This document shows positions 18,442-26,653 of a stretch of 64,000 nucleotides of DNA, piece after piece; within the stretch, counting starts at the first letter, position 1, and each line of letters begins with the position of its first letter. Source of the stretch: Pseudomonadota bacterium. Lineage in GTDB: Bacteria > Pseudomonadota > Gammaproteobacteria > Steroidobacterales > Steroidobacteraceae. Below the pieces are notes generated by a model. The model worked only from the letters and a program-made list of their open reading frames with translations, was not told the origin of the DNA and made no database searches. The DNA lies in assembly GCA_018241425.1 (NCBI GenBank), contig JAFEDU010000003.1:124001-188000 (forward strand). The letters are read 5' to 3'. A program made the position numbers and the translations under genes.

Positions 18442-19533
18442 TCAGGGGTGACCGTTGTTGTGCCGGGGTGTGCGGCTCAATTCGTCGTCGATAATGGCCG
18501 AGAATTCCTCCGGCGGGACGGAACCACGTAGGGGACGCCCGTTGATGAAGAACGACGGCGTGCTGTTCACGCCCACGTCGGTGGCTTCCTGGCCGTCCTG
18601 CAAGAGGATCTGGGCGGTCTGCGCGACGTTCGCAAAACACTTCTCGTACTGCGGCATGTCCAGGCCCAGACGCTCGGCCGTATGTCTCAGCCCGTCGGCA
18701 TCCAGTTTGGACTGGTCGGCAAACATGGCATCGTGCATTTCCCAGAATTTCCCCTGGCGCTCTGCACACAGGCCGGCCCGGGCGGCCTGCAGCGCGTTCT
18801 CATGCAGGTCGGCAAGCGGCATCTCGCGGAAGATGAGGCGCACCTGGTCCGGGTACTTGGCAAGCACGGCCTTCAAAGAACCCTCGGCCTCGTGGCAGTA
18901 AGGGCACTGGAAGTCGCCGAACTCCACGATCGTGACGGGGGCACCAGGCTTGCCGCGCACCGGCCCGGTCGAGGCAACCTCGGCGCGGTACGGCTCGACG
19001 TGGATGGTGACGCCGTACTTCTTGCGCAGGCTGTCGTAAAACGCGCGAGCCGCCTGGTCTTTTCGCTGCCGCGCGATGTACTTGCGGATCTCGTCGGCTA
19101 CCTTTTCGTAAGGCTTATTGATCTGCGACTTGCGTGCCTCGTAGAGGGCACGGACGTCCGCGTCGCTCACCTCGGGAACCTGGGTTTCCTGTTCGAGCAG
19201 GGCCTCGGGCGTGGTGCCGTGGGCCTTCGCCTCCAGCTGCAGCACGCGCTGGTCGAGGTACCTGCCGAGCTCGTTCGAGACCAGTTCGTGGTAGCCGCTG
19301 CTGTACTGGTTCGCCACCTGGCGCAGCTGATGCTCGCGATCCTGCTTGAGGCGATCGAAACCCTGTGGTTGCGAGGCGACGATCTGCGCTGCCGTCACCT
19401 TGTCACTGTTGATGGTTGCGATGACGGTCTTGTCCGGGATCGGTGCCTCCTCTGCAGCGATTGTCGCAAAGGACGCGCACAGCCCTAGCGCGGCGCCAGC
19501 CAGGCGCCCGAATCCCCAAACCCGCTCAACCAT
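18442..19533 (-). CDS. Periplasmic SurA-like chaperone domain fused to DsbA-like thioredoxin
   Basis: A 363-residue exported protein. The signal peptide spans about residues 1-27. Residues 35-175 resemble the SurA/parvulin-type chaperone N-domain ('IATINSDKVTAAQI', 'QRVLQLEAKAHG', 'VSDADVRALYEARKSQI') and lack a PPIase domain. Residues 190-350 are a DsbA-like thioredoxin (Thioredoxin_4) with the active site C210-P-Y-C213 and the cis-Pro segment 'GVNSTPSFFINGRPL'. The start overlaps the end of the upstream TPR lipoprotein gene by 8 bases, indicating translational coupling. Known relatives catalyse disulfide formation or isomerisation in the periplasm; the fusion suggests substrate holding plus thiol chemistry. 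Substrates are not shown by the sequence. Confidence 0.85.
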   Translation of the reverse strand: MVERVWGFGRLAGAALGLCASFATIAAEEAPIPDKTVIATINSDKVTAAQIVASQPQGFDRLKQDREHQLRQVANQYSSGYHELVSNELGRYLDQRVLQLEAKAHGTTPEALLEQETQVPEVSDADVRALYEARKSQINKPYEKVADEIRKYIARQRKDQAARAFYDSLRKKYGVTIHVEPYRAEVASTGPVRGKPGAPVTIVEFGDFQCPYCHEAEGSLKAVLAKYPDQVRLIFREMPLADLHENALQAARAGLCAERQGKFWEMHDAMFADQSKLDADGLRHTAERLGLDMPQYEKCFANVAQTAQILLQDGQEATDVGVNSTPSFFINGRPLRGSVPPEEFSAIIDDELSRTPRHNNGHP

Positions 19534-21952
19534 CGTGCTTCAGCTCGTTAAGGGCGTTACGGGCGTCCTGCTGCCCGAGGAACGTGCGGCCACTGTCGAG
19601 CGCGAGTTCGATGTTGCGGCGCGCGCCGTCGCGGTCGCCGGTCTTGAGCTGCGCCATGCCGAGGTGGTAGCGCATGAGCACGGACTCCGGAGACTGTGCC
19701 ACGGCCGCCTGCAGCAGGGGCAGCGCCTGCTGGAACTCGCCGCCCTTGTAACGCACCCAGCCTGCGGTGTCCTGGAACGACGCGTTCTTGGAAGACTCCA
19801 GCGGCTTCGCCAGGGACTGGGCGCGCGCCAGGCTCGCGGCGTCGCTGCGGTAGCTTACGAGCAGCATGGCCAGGTTGTTGGCGACCACCACAGAATCCGG
19901 GTGCCGCTTGAGGAGGTCCTCATAGACACCAATCGCCTTCTCAGGCTCGCCGACTACTTCGAACAGGGCCGTGAGAGAACCGGCCAGTACCGGGTTGTCG
20001 TGTGTCTTTTCCAGCCCACTCTCGAGCGTGGCGACCGCAGCATCCGTGTGATGCAGCTTCTCTTGCGCGTGCGCAAGCTCCTGGTAGGGCTCCCACCAGG
20101 ACGGTGCCTTCTCGATGGCGGCGGTGAATGCGGCGACAGCTTCCTCGTTCCGGTTGAGCTGGGAGAGCACCTCGCCACGAAGGTTTCCAACGACGGCATC
20201 GTCGGGACGCTGCTGCTGGATCTTGTCCAGGCGCTCGAGCGCCTGCTTGCCCTGGCCGCGGGCAACCTGCACGCGCACCAGCGCTGCAAGCGCCTGCACA
20301 TCGCCTGGATCGAGGTCGAGCGCGGCTGTGTAGTCGCGTGCCGCATCGTCGGGTTTGTTCTCGGCCTCATCGACGATCCCGAGCAGGTAGCTACCGGCGT
20401 CTTTCTTGGGCAGCGCTTTCTGTAGGGCGACCGCCGTACTACGCGCACCACCGTAGTCCTTCTGGTGCAACTGCAACCGCAGGAGCGTCTCCTGCGCGGG
20501 GAGGTCCGTGGGCGTATCGGCGACGGCCTGCTGTAGGATCTTGAGCGCCTCGTCGGACTCGCCCTGTTGCACCAGGAGTCGCGCCAGCTGCACCTGCGTG
20601 ATCGGGTCCTTGGGATGTGCCTGCAGGGCCGTGCGCAGGGCCTCCACCGCAAGGGCCGGCTGCTGGTTCATCACGTGGGCGCGTGCCAGCGTCCGCAGCA
20701 GCACGGCGGAATCGGGCTCGTTGCGCAGGTCCGCGCGCAGGTCGACGATCGCGGAGTTTGCATCGCCGCGGTCGAGGGCCATCTGCGCGCGCAGCATCAG
20801 TGCCTGGTCGTCCTGCGCACTCTCCTTGATTACCGCGTTGACCAGCTGCGCGGCGTCCTGGGCCTTGCCCTGGGCGTAGTCGAGTGCGGCGAGCCGGTCA
20901 CGGGCCGTGAGCGCCGACGGGCGCGTCCCCGAGCGCTGGATGATCTCCTGGTAGGTGGCCGCCGCCGCGGCGGTCTCGTGCGCCGCCTCCTGTGCCGTCG
21001 CGAGCATCAGCCGCAGCTGGTCGTTGTCCGGGTTCTGCTGGATGAAGTCACGCAGGGTCTGTTCGGCGGCCGCCTGTCCATGGCGCGAGGCGGTCAGTCC
21101 CACGAGCGCCTGCTTGGCCTCGTCGGACTTCGGCAGCGCCGTTACGGCTTCGCGCAGCGTGCGCTCGGCGGCATCGCCGTTCTGGCGGAACATGTAGAAG
21201 CGCGCGAGTTGGTAGCGGTGCTCGAGGGTTTGGGGATCGAGCTCGATCGTCTTCTTCAGCTCGGCTTCCGCTTCCGCCGGGTCATCCTTGGCTAGGTAGA
21301 GGCTCGAGAGCACCACGTGCAGCTCGGCGCTCTGGGGGTGGTGCTGGATCGCACCCTGAACCACGGCAACCGCGCCGGGCAGGTCTCCCTGGCTGCGCAA
21401 GAGGGAGGCAATCAGGCCGACGGCCTCCTCGTTGTCGGGGTCCTTGCGATAGGCCGCCTGTGCATCGGCGAGGGCTGCCACCGTGTCTTTCTGTTCGGCG
21501 CGCGCCGCGGCGCGGGCGAGCAACAGGTTGGGGTCATCCGGATGTGCCGTGATGGCCGGCGCCAGCACCTCGAATGCTTTCTCGGGCATCCGGGCCAGCG
21601 CATAGATGCGCGCGGCATGGCCGCGGGCCTCGACGTTGTTCGGATTGTTGTCGATCACGGCCTCGTACTGACCGAGGGCCGCCCGGGCGTTCCCGGTCTT
21701 TTCGAAGACCTGCCCTAGCTGGATGCGCGCGCGGGCGTAGTTGGGGTCGATCTGCAGGGCGTTGCGGAATTCCACGCCGGCCTTGGGGTAGTCGTGGCTC
21801 GCCAGGTAGTGCTCGCCGCGCTCGAAGTAGCGTGCCTTACGGGATTCTGCACTGCCGCATCCCGACACCACCGCCAGGCACAGGAGGACGATGCCGCAAC
21901 CGAGCAGACGCGAATGAACGTTAACCACTTGATTTACCCCAAAGAGTGCCAT
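19526..21952 (-). CDS. prsT: PrsT-like TPR lipoprotein of exosortase/EPS systems
   Basis: An 808-residue lipoprotein. The N-terminal signal ends in a lipobox (VVSGC, Cys at about residue 32). The rest is a nearly continuous array of tetratricopeptide repeats, e.g. 'YPKAGVEFRNALQIDPNYARARIQLGQVFEKTG' in theme, with repeated A-x-x-DP-x-N. The opening 'RKARYFERGEHYLASHDY' and overall length (about 800-900) fit the PEP-CTERM-system TPR lipoprotein family (PrsT). An exosortase and VPLPA-CTERM proteins in this window support that. It is the first gene of a three-gene minus-strand operon, divergent from the LamG-ExbB operon. It likely works in the periplasm as a scaffold for polymer or protein export. 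The family name is likely, but other long TPR lipoproteins are possible. Confidence 0.75.
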   Translation of the reverse strand: MALFGVNQVVNVHSRLLGCGIVLLCLAVVSGCGSAESRKARYFERGEHYLASHDYPKAGVEFRNALQIDPNYARARIQLGQVFEKTGNARAALGQYEAVIDNNPNNVEARGHAARIYALARMPEKAFEVLAPAITAHPDDPNLLLARAAARAEQKDTVAALADAQAAYRKDPDNEEAVGLIASLLRSQGDLPGAVAVVQGAIQHHPQSAELHVVLSSLYLAKDDPAEAEAELKKTIELDPQTLEHRYQLARFYMFRQNGDAAERTLREAVTALPKSDEAKQALVGLTASRHGQAAAEQTLRDFIQQNPDNDQLRLMLATAQEAAHETAAAAATYQEIIQRSGTRPSALTARDRLAALDYAQGKAQDAAQLVNAVIKESAQDDQALMLRAQMALDRGDANSAIVDLRADLRNEPDSAVLLRTLARAHVMNQQPALAVEALRTALQAHPKDPITQVQLARLLVQQGESDEALKILQQAVADTPTDLPAQETLLRLQLHQKDYGGARSTAVALQKALPKKDAGSYLLGIVDEAENKPDDAARDYTAALDLDPGDVQALAALVRVQVARGQGKQALERLDKIQQQRPDDAVVGNLRGEVLSQLNRNEEAVAAFTAAIEKAPSWWEPYQELAHAQEKLHHTDAAVATLESGLEKTHDNPVLAGSLTALFEVVGEPEKAIGVYEDLLKRHPDSVVVANNLAMLLVSYRSDAASLARAQSLAKPLESSKNASFQDTAGWVRYKGGEFQQALPLLQAAVAQSPESVLMRYHLGMAQLKTGDRDGARRNIELALDSGRTFLGQQDARNALNELKHDG

Positions 21953-22270
21953 TTGTTGGCCATCGTTATTGCGACGATCCGGTGCGCCGATGGATGCGCC
22001 GGTGCCCGCGTTCGAGGCGAAGGGCGAAAAGGTAAGACAGGTGCTTTGCGTTTATATGACCTGAACGCAGGTCGGCCCCGGGCTAGGCCCGATCAAGCGT
22101 CTCCGGGGCGCAATCTGAATGTCATATGTCACCTCAATAATTGGGTTTTGGCTGTAACCGCCAAGGCCTCTCCGCTCACGACTGACGCGGCCGCTTCGGG
22201 GTTTGCCAGCGGCTGCCCGGGCATTTGTACCCGGTGGCCTACTCAACGAAAGAAGCCGGGGAAGGCTCGA
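21953..22270. promoter_or_regulatory. Divergent intergenic region between prsT-like and LamG-exbB operons
   Basis: These 318 bases must hold the control sites of both operons. A short inverted repeat, GACCTG-aacg-CAGGTC, lies at 22058-22073. AT-rich stretches around 22050-22057 and 22123-22145 could hold -10 elements, but I found no convincing -35/-10 pair. I looked for a c-di-GMP riboswitch fold and a sigma-54 -24/-12 site and saw neither. No small gene is evident. Confidence 0.4.
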
Positions 22271-24052
22271 ATGAATCGACGCGCATTGACTGTGCTGTTT
22301 GCCCTGCTGGCCGCCGTTTGGGGCAGTGCGGCACTGGCCTGGTGGAACAACGACTGGTCCTTCCGCAAGGAAATCACCTTCGACCTGTCGACCGGCGGTG
22401 CCGACGTGCCCGGGGCGATCTCCGACGTGCCGGTGCTGATACGCCTGAGCCTCGGCAACTTCCAGTACTTCGCGGACGCGAAGCCCGACGGGTCCGACCT
22501 GCGCTTCGTCGCCGCCGACGACAAGACCCCGCTCAGCTTCCACATCGAGCGATTCGACTCGCAGTCGCAGATGGCCCTCGTGTGGGTCCGCGTGCCCCGG
22601 CTGACGGGCGGGGCGAAGACCGACAAGATCTACCTCTACTACGGCAACAAGAACGCACCCGCCGCGGCCGATGCCCCGGGCACCTACGATACCGCCCAGG
22701 CGCTCGTGTACCACTTCACCTCGCCCAAGGGCTCGCCGCAGGACTCCACCGGTTACAAGAGCGAGCCCTCCACGTTCAATGCGGAACAGAACCCCGCTTC
22801 CCTGATCGGCGGAGGCGCGAAGTTCTCCGGTTCGACGACGGTCGTCATCCCCGCCAACGGCGCAGTCCACCTGCAGCCGGCCAAGGGGTTCACGCTGTCG
22901 GCCTGGGTCCGCTTCGAGGCAGCCCAGTCAGGCGCCGCCGATGTCGCGCAGCTCTCCGACCAGGGCCGCGAGCTCGTGCTCGGCGTCAATGGCGAGCAGC
23001 CGTTCGCGCGCTATGCCGGCGGCAGCGGCGCGCCGATCACGGTGACCGCGACCGCCCCGCTTCCGACCGGGGAGTGGCACCACCTCGCGGTGCGCCTCGC
23101 CGATGGCGCCCTCACGCTCCTGGTCGATGGCACCGACGCCGGGCACGCCCCCGTGCAGGCGACCGAGATGGGCGGCACGCTCACCCTCGGCGGCGCCGCC
23201 GCGGGCGGCAGCTTCTTCACCGGCGAACTCGACGAGCTCCAGGTCGCCAATGCCGGTCGCAGCAACGACTGGCTGCGGGCCGCGGCGCGCAGCCAGGGAA
23301 TGGTGGCCCCGCTGGTGGTGTATGGCGGCGATGCGCAGAAGGAGGGCGGCCACGAGTCGTACTTCGCCACTACCCTGCGCAACGTCACGACCGACGGCTG
23401 GGTCGTCATCGGGATCCTCACCCTCATGTTCCTGGCCTCGGTCATGATCATGATCAGCAAGGCCCTGTGGTTGAACCGGGTCGCCCAGGGGAACACCCGC
23501 TTCCTCGAGCGCTTCTACGAGGAGGCGGACGATCCGGCGGCGCTCGAGCGCAAGCTCGCCAAGGACGGCGTGGAGAGCTCCTTCGGCCAGTCAACGCTCG
23601 CCGGGCTTTACCACCAGGGCATGCAGGAGACCCTCAAGCGCTTTGCGGGGCAGGCCGCCGGCGCGGACCGGGTGCGCAGCCTCTCGGCGCAGTCGATCGA
23701 GGCGATCCGCGCCACCATGGACGCAGGCCTCACCCGTCGCCTGCAGCAGCTCAACAAGTCGATGGTGTGGCTGACCGTCTCCATCGCCGGCGGCCCGTTC
23801 CTTGGCCTCCTGGGGACGGTGGTCGGCGTCATGATCACCTTCGCCGCGATCGCGGCCTCCGGAGACGTGAACATCAACGCGATCGCGCCCGGCATCGCCG
23901 CGGCACTGGTCGCGACCGTGGCCGGCCTCGGCGTCGCGATCCCGTGCCTGTTCGGCTACAACTACCTCAATACCCGCATCAGGGAGATCGGTGCGGACAT
24001 GCGCGTGTTCGTGGATGAGTTCGTGACGCGCATCGCCGAGACCTACTCCTAG
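22271..24052 (+). CDS. DUF2341-LamG-ExbB/TolQ fusion proton-channel protein
   Basis: A 593-residue protein. ATG 22271 is preceded by GAAGG and opens a signal peptide (cleavage at ALA-W, residue 23). A DUF2341-type domain at about 24-150 begins 'WWNNDWSFRKEI'. A LamG/concanavalin-like domain follows at about 180-340 ('FTLSAWVRFE', 'GEWHHLAVRL', 'GELDELQVANA'). After it come a helix at 377-397 and the MotA/TolQ/ExbB domain with two helices at about 498-525 and 537-563. It thus has the three-helix ExbB layout with a large export-side N-terminal domain. ExbD and TonB genes follow at 11 and 6 bases, so it should form a proton-driven energy module. LamG folds often bind glycans or glycoproteins, so the periplasmic domain may contact a polymer or partner. 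That ligand role is inference. Confidence 0.88.
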   Translation: MNRRALTVLFALLAAVWGSAALAWWNNDWSFRKEITFDLSTGGADVPGAISDVPVLIRLSLGNFQYFADAKPDGSDLRFVAADDKTPLSFHIERFDSQSQMALVWVRVPRLTGGAKTDKIYLYYGNKNAPAAADAPGTYDTAQALVYHFTSPKGSPQDSTGYKSEPSTFNAEQNPASLIGGGAKFSGSTTVVIPANGAVHLQPAKGFTLSAWVRFEAAQSGAADVAQLSDQGRELVLGVNGEQPFARYAGGSGAPITVTATAPLPTGEWHHLAVRLADGALTLLVDGTDAGHAPVQATEMGGTLTLGGAAAGGSFFTGELDELQVANAGRSNDWLRAAARSQGMVAPLVVYGGDAQKEGGHESYFATTLRNVTTDGWVVIGILTLMFLASVMIMISKALWLNRVAQGNTRFLERFYEEADDPAALERKLAKDGVESSFGQSTLAGLYHQGMQETLKRFAGQAAGADRVRSLSAQSIEAIRATMDAGLTRRLQQLNKSMVWLTVSIAGGPFLGLLGTVVGVMITFAAIAASGDVNINAIAPGIAAALVATVAGLGVAIPCLFGYNYLNTRIREIGADMRVFVDEFVTRIAETYS

Positions 24053-24063
24053 GGGCCGCCTGC

Positions 24064-24474
24064 ATGTCCGCATCCGTCAACGACGAAGGGGGCGTATACG
24101 ACGAGATCAACATCACCCCCATGCTCGATCTCGCGTACGTGCTCCTGGTCATCTTCATCATCATGACCACCGCGGTCGTGCAGGGCATCAAGGTGAACCT
24201 GCCCAAGGCGAGCGCCCAGCCGACCCTCGCCGAGAACAAAACCAAGGCCATCACCATCACCGCGGATGGCACGATCTTCCTGGACACCTTCCCGGTGAGC
24301 ATGCAGGAGCTGGAGACGCTGCTGCGGCAGTACAAGGCCGCCGACCCGAGCCTTCCGATCATCATCAAGGCCGACGCCAGCATCCAATACCAGCGGGTGG
24401 TGGACATCCTCGACCTCGCCGGCCGCCTGCAGATCACCCAGCTGGGCCTCGTGACCCAGAAGATCGTCAAGTAG
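24064..24474 (+). CDS. exbD: ExbD/TolR-family proton-channel subunit
   Basis: A 136-residue protein of normal ExbD length. A short cytoplasmic N-terminus ends in 'EINITPMLDLAYVLLVIF', with the family's essential membrane Asp at residue 22. One membrane helix and a periplasmic domain follow ('KVNLPKASA', 'ITITADGTIFLDT', 'PIIIKADASIQYQRVVDILD'), typical of ExbD/TolR. It sits 11 bases after the ExbB fusion and 6 bases before tonB. Together they should couple proton flow to movement in the periplasm. I see nothing missing in it. Confidence 0.93.
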   Translation: MSASVNDEGGVYDEINITPMLDLAYVLLVIFIIMTTAVVQGIKVNLPKASAQPTLAENKTKAITITADGTIFLDTFPVSMQELETLLRQYKAADPSLPIIIKADASIQYQRVVDILDLAGRLQITQLGLVTQKIVK

Positions 24475-24480
24475 CACCCC

Positions 24481-25125
24481 ATGGCCACCCCCAAACGCAA
24501 CCGCCGCTACCTGCCGGTGATGCTGATGGGCTGCGCCGTGATCGGGGTTGGTGGCGGGGCGCTCGCCCTGATGCGCATGTTCCTGCACAGCTCCCCCGGG
24601 ACGCCCATGAAGGTCGTGCAGGAGGTACAGATCATCCGGCCGCCGCCACCACCGCCGGACCAGCCGCCCCCGCCCCCGCCGCCGCCGGAGGAGAAGGTCG
24701 ACATTCCCGACCCCCAGCGGCCCGACCCCACGCCCTCCAACGAGCCGCCGCCGAGCGAGCAACTGGGCCTGGACGCGGAAGGGAGCGCCGGCGGCGACGC
24801 CTTCGGGCTGGCCGCGCGCGCCGGAGGCCGGGACCTTCTCGCCACGGGAGGCAGTGCCTTCGCCTGGTACGCTGGCCTGCTCAAGAACGAGATCCTCGAC
24901 CAGCTGAACAACGACAAGCGCATGCACGGGGCCGAGTACTCCGTGAGCGTGCGCGTCTGGGTGCGACCGGACGGTACTGTCGATCACGCACACCTCGCCC
25001 AGTCGACCGGCAACCACGATCGCGACCAGGCCATCGAGGCGGCGTTGACCCGGGTGCGGCTGCCGCAGGCGCCGCCGGCCGACATGCCCGAACCCATCAG
25101 CCTGCGCATCGTCTCGCGCGGCTAG
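24481..25125 (+). CDS. tonB: TonB-family energy transducer
   Basis: A 214-residue TonB-like protein. One N-terminal membrane anchor (about residues 11-33) is followed by a Pro-rich stretch at about 53-85 (PPPPPPDQ, PPPPPPPP, then PDPQRPDPTP) that would span the periplasm. The C-terminal domain (about 120-214) contains 'VSVRVWVRPDGTVDHAHLAQSTGNHDRDQAIEAAL' in theme, a TonB/TolA C-domain pattern. It completes an exbB-exbD-tonB set. No TonB-dependent receptor lies in the window, so the outer-membrane partner is unknown. The Pro run is coded by imperfect CCG/CCC repeats. Confidence 0.9.
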   Translation: MATPKRNRRYLPVMLMGCAVIGVGGGALALMRMFLHSSPGTPMKVVQEVQIIRPPPPPPDQPPPPPPPPEEKVDIPDPQRPDPTPSNEPPPSEQLGLDAEGSAGGDAFGLAARAGGRDLLATGGSAFAWYAGLLKNEILDQLNNDKRMHGAEYSVSVRVWVRPDGTVDHAHLAQSTGNHDRDQAIEAALTRVRLPQAPPADMPEPISLRIVSRG

Positions 25126-25146
25126 GACTTCCTGACAGGAGCTTTC

Positions 25147-25833
25147 ATGCATTGCCTTCGTCTCACCACCGTTGCCGCTGGCACCGTGCTGCTCCTGGCC
25201 GCCGCCGGCGCCCCTGCGCAGACCGCTCGCAGCGGGGGCGGCGGCAACGCCCAGATGCTCCAGCAGATGCAGCAGCTCGCCTCGGAGCGCACGACGCTCC
25301 AGGCGGAGAACGAGAAACTCAAGAGCGAGCTGGCAGAGGTCAAGAAGGACCGCGACGCGCTGAAGGCCGGCCAGCAGACGCTGGACAAGCGCAGCAAGGA
25401 GGCGGTCGCCGCGATCGCGCACGTCAATGCCCAGCGCGACGCCTCCGAGCAGGAAGTCACCCAGACCCGCGCCAAGATGCAGGAGCTCATCGGCAAGTTC
25501 CGCGAGACCGTGCAGAAGATGCGCGAGATCGAGACCGGGGCTGCCACGACGCGCCAGACGCTCGCGACCCGCGAACACGACCTGTCGGTGTGCGTGGACC
25601 ACAACCAGGCGCTGTACAAGCTCAACGGCGAGATCCTGACCCACATGGACAAAGAAGGCCCGTTCACGCGGGTGGCGCAGGCCGAGCCCTTCACCAAGAT
25701 CAAGCGCATCCAGCTCGAGAACCTGATCGACGACTACCACGCCCGCGCCCAGGACCAGCTGGTTCCCGCGGCGCCGGCCCCGGCGCCTGCCTCGCCGGCC
25801 GCTCCCGCGGCCGCCGAACCCAAGGCCCCTTAA
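25147..25833 (+). CDS. Periplasmic coiled-coil protein of the TonB operon, unknown role
   Basis: A 228-residue exported protein 21 bases after tonB, with ribosome site CAGGAG and a signal peptide ending at APA-Q (about residue 25). Residues 35-150 form a strong heptad coiled coil ('LQAENEKLKSELAEVKKDRDAL' in theme). One cysteine lies near residue 155 ('LSVCVDHN'). The tail is an Ala/Pro linker. I recognise no named family. Co-directional spacing suggests it is a structural part of the ExbB/ExbD/TonB machine, perhaps a spacer or partner of the LamG domain. That is inference. Confidence 0.75.
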   Translation: MHCLRLTTVAAGTVLLLAAAGAPAQTARSGGGGNAQMLQQMQQLASERTTLQAENEKLKSELAEVKKDRDALKAGQQTLDKRSKEAVAAIAHVNAQRDASEQEVTQTRAKMQELIGKFRETVQKMREIETGAATTRQTLATREHDLSVCVDHNQALYKLNGEILTHMDKEGPFTRVAQAEPFTKIKRIQLENLIDDYHARAQDQLVPAAPAPAPASPAAPAAAEPKAP

Positions 25834-26074
25834 GCCCTCTGAGTTCCTTTCCACGCGCGGCCTGAAACCGGCCGCGTAGACCCCGCTCGCCCCTTTTCCG
25901 CAGCGCGCGGGAATCCGTCCGCGCCGCTACCCGCCCGCCTGCCGCACCCGTGCGCCGCACGCGGGCCGCATGTCGCATTCATCCAACGCGCATTCGTACC
26001 GCCGCAGCCGCACGTCTGCGGAGCAAACGTCATCGAAGCGACAAGTAGTTGCAACACAGGAAACCTACCGTCAC

Positions 26075-26641
26075 ATGCGTTCCAGAGAACAACAGACTTA
26101 CGGGAGTGAGGCAGTCGTGGTTGAAGGTCGCAAGCAGGCCGTCTCGATCCGCATGAACGCCGCCGATGTCCGCAAGGTGAAGCGGCTGGCGTCACGCCTT
26201 GGGGTACGGGACTCGGATGTGATCCGGTTCGCCGTGAAGAGCATGCTGGGCAAGCTCGGCCCCCTCTACGACCCGGAGTGCCACGGGCGCAACCTGGTCC
26301 CGGTGTTCGTGGAGTCCGGCGGGGACCTGCTGCGCTATTTCGACATCGACGCCGCGAAGCTCGAAGGGATCATCAACGGCAGCGTGCCGGCCGACCGCCG
26401 GGTGGACCGCGACGACATCGCGCTCCTGGCCCTCACCAGCGCCCAGGAGCCCTACGCGGCCCTGAAGCTGCGGGAGCTGGACAGCACGGACCGCTCGCGC
26501 TCCCAGGCCGAACTCCTGGAATCGCTGCGCCAGTACCTGTACGCCAAGTACGTCTACCGAACCGCCTCAGGAGAGGCGCCGCGCGAACCCGCCCGTGAAC
26601 CGGTGCGGCTGGCCATCGCCGCGGATCACGACCACGCCTAG
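26075..26641 (+). CDS. Ribbon-helix-helix-like DNA-binding protein
   Basis: A protein of about 188 residues. The start is uncertain: ATG 25970 gives a longer form, but codon use before 26117 looks non-coding. ATG 26075 has AGGAAA 11 bases upstream, and GTG 26117 has GGGAGTGAGG. The first strand and helices, 'KQAVSIRMNAADVRKVKRLASRLGVRDSDVIRFAVKSML' in theme, match an MetJ/Arc-type ribbon-helix-helix. The C-terminal part ('GRNLVPVFVESGGDLLRYFDIDAAKL') has no clear family. It lies between the TonB operon and a VPLPA-type protein, 12 bases before the latter. It may regulate this region, but no operator is proven. Confidence 0.65.
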   Translation: MRSREQQTYGSEAVVVEGRKQAVSIRMNAADVRKVKRLASRLGVRDSDVIRFAVKSMLGKLGPLYDPECHGRNLVPVFVESGGDLLRYFDIDAAKLEGIINGSVPADRRVDRDDIALLALTSAQEPYAALKLRELDSTDRSRSQAELLESLRQYLYAKYVYRTASGEAPREPAREPVRLAIAADHDHA

Positions 26642-26653
26642 GGAGGGCTTGAA

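Noticed and set aside
21953..22270. c-di-GMP (GEMM) riboswitch in the divergent region
   Set aside because: The conserved GEMM core was not found on either strand.
24049..25854. 601-codon minus-strand frame opposite exbD-tonB
   Set aside because: ExbD and TonB motifs are clear on the plus strand; the minus frame is Gly/Arg/Leu-rich shadow.
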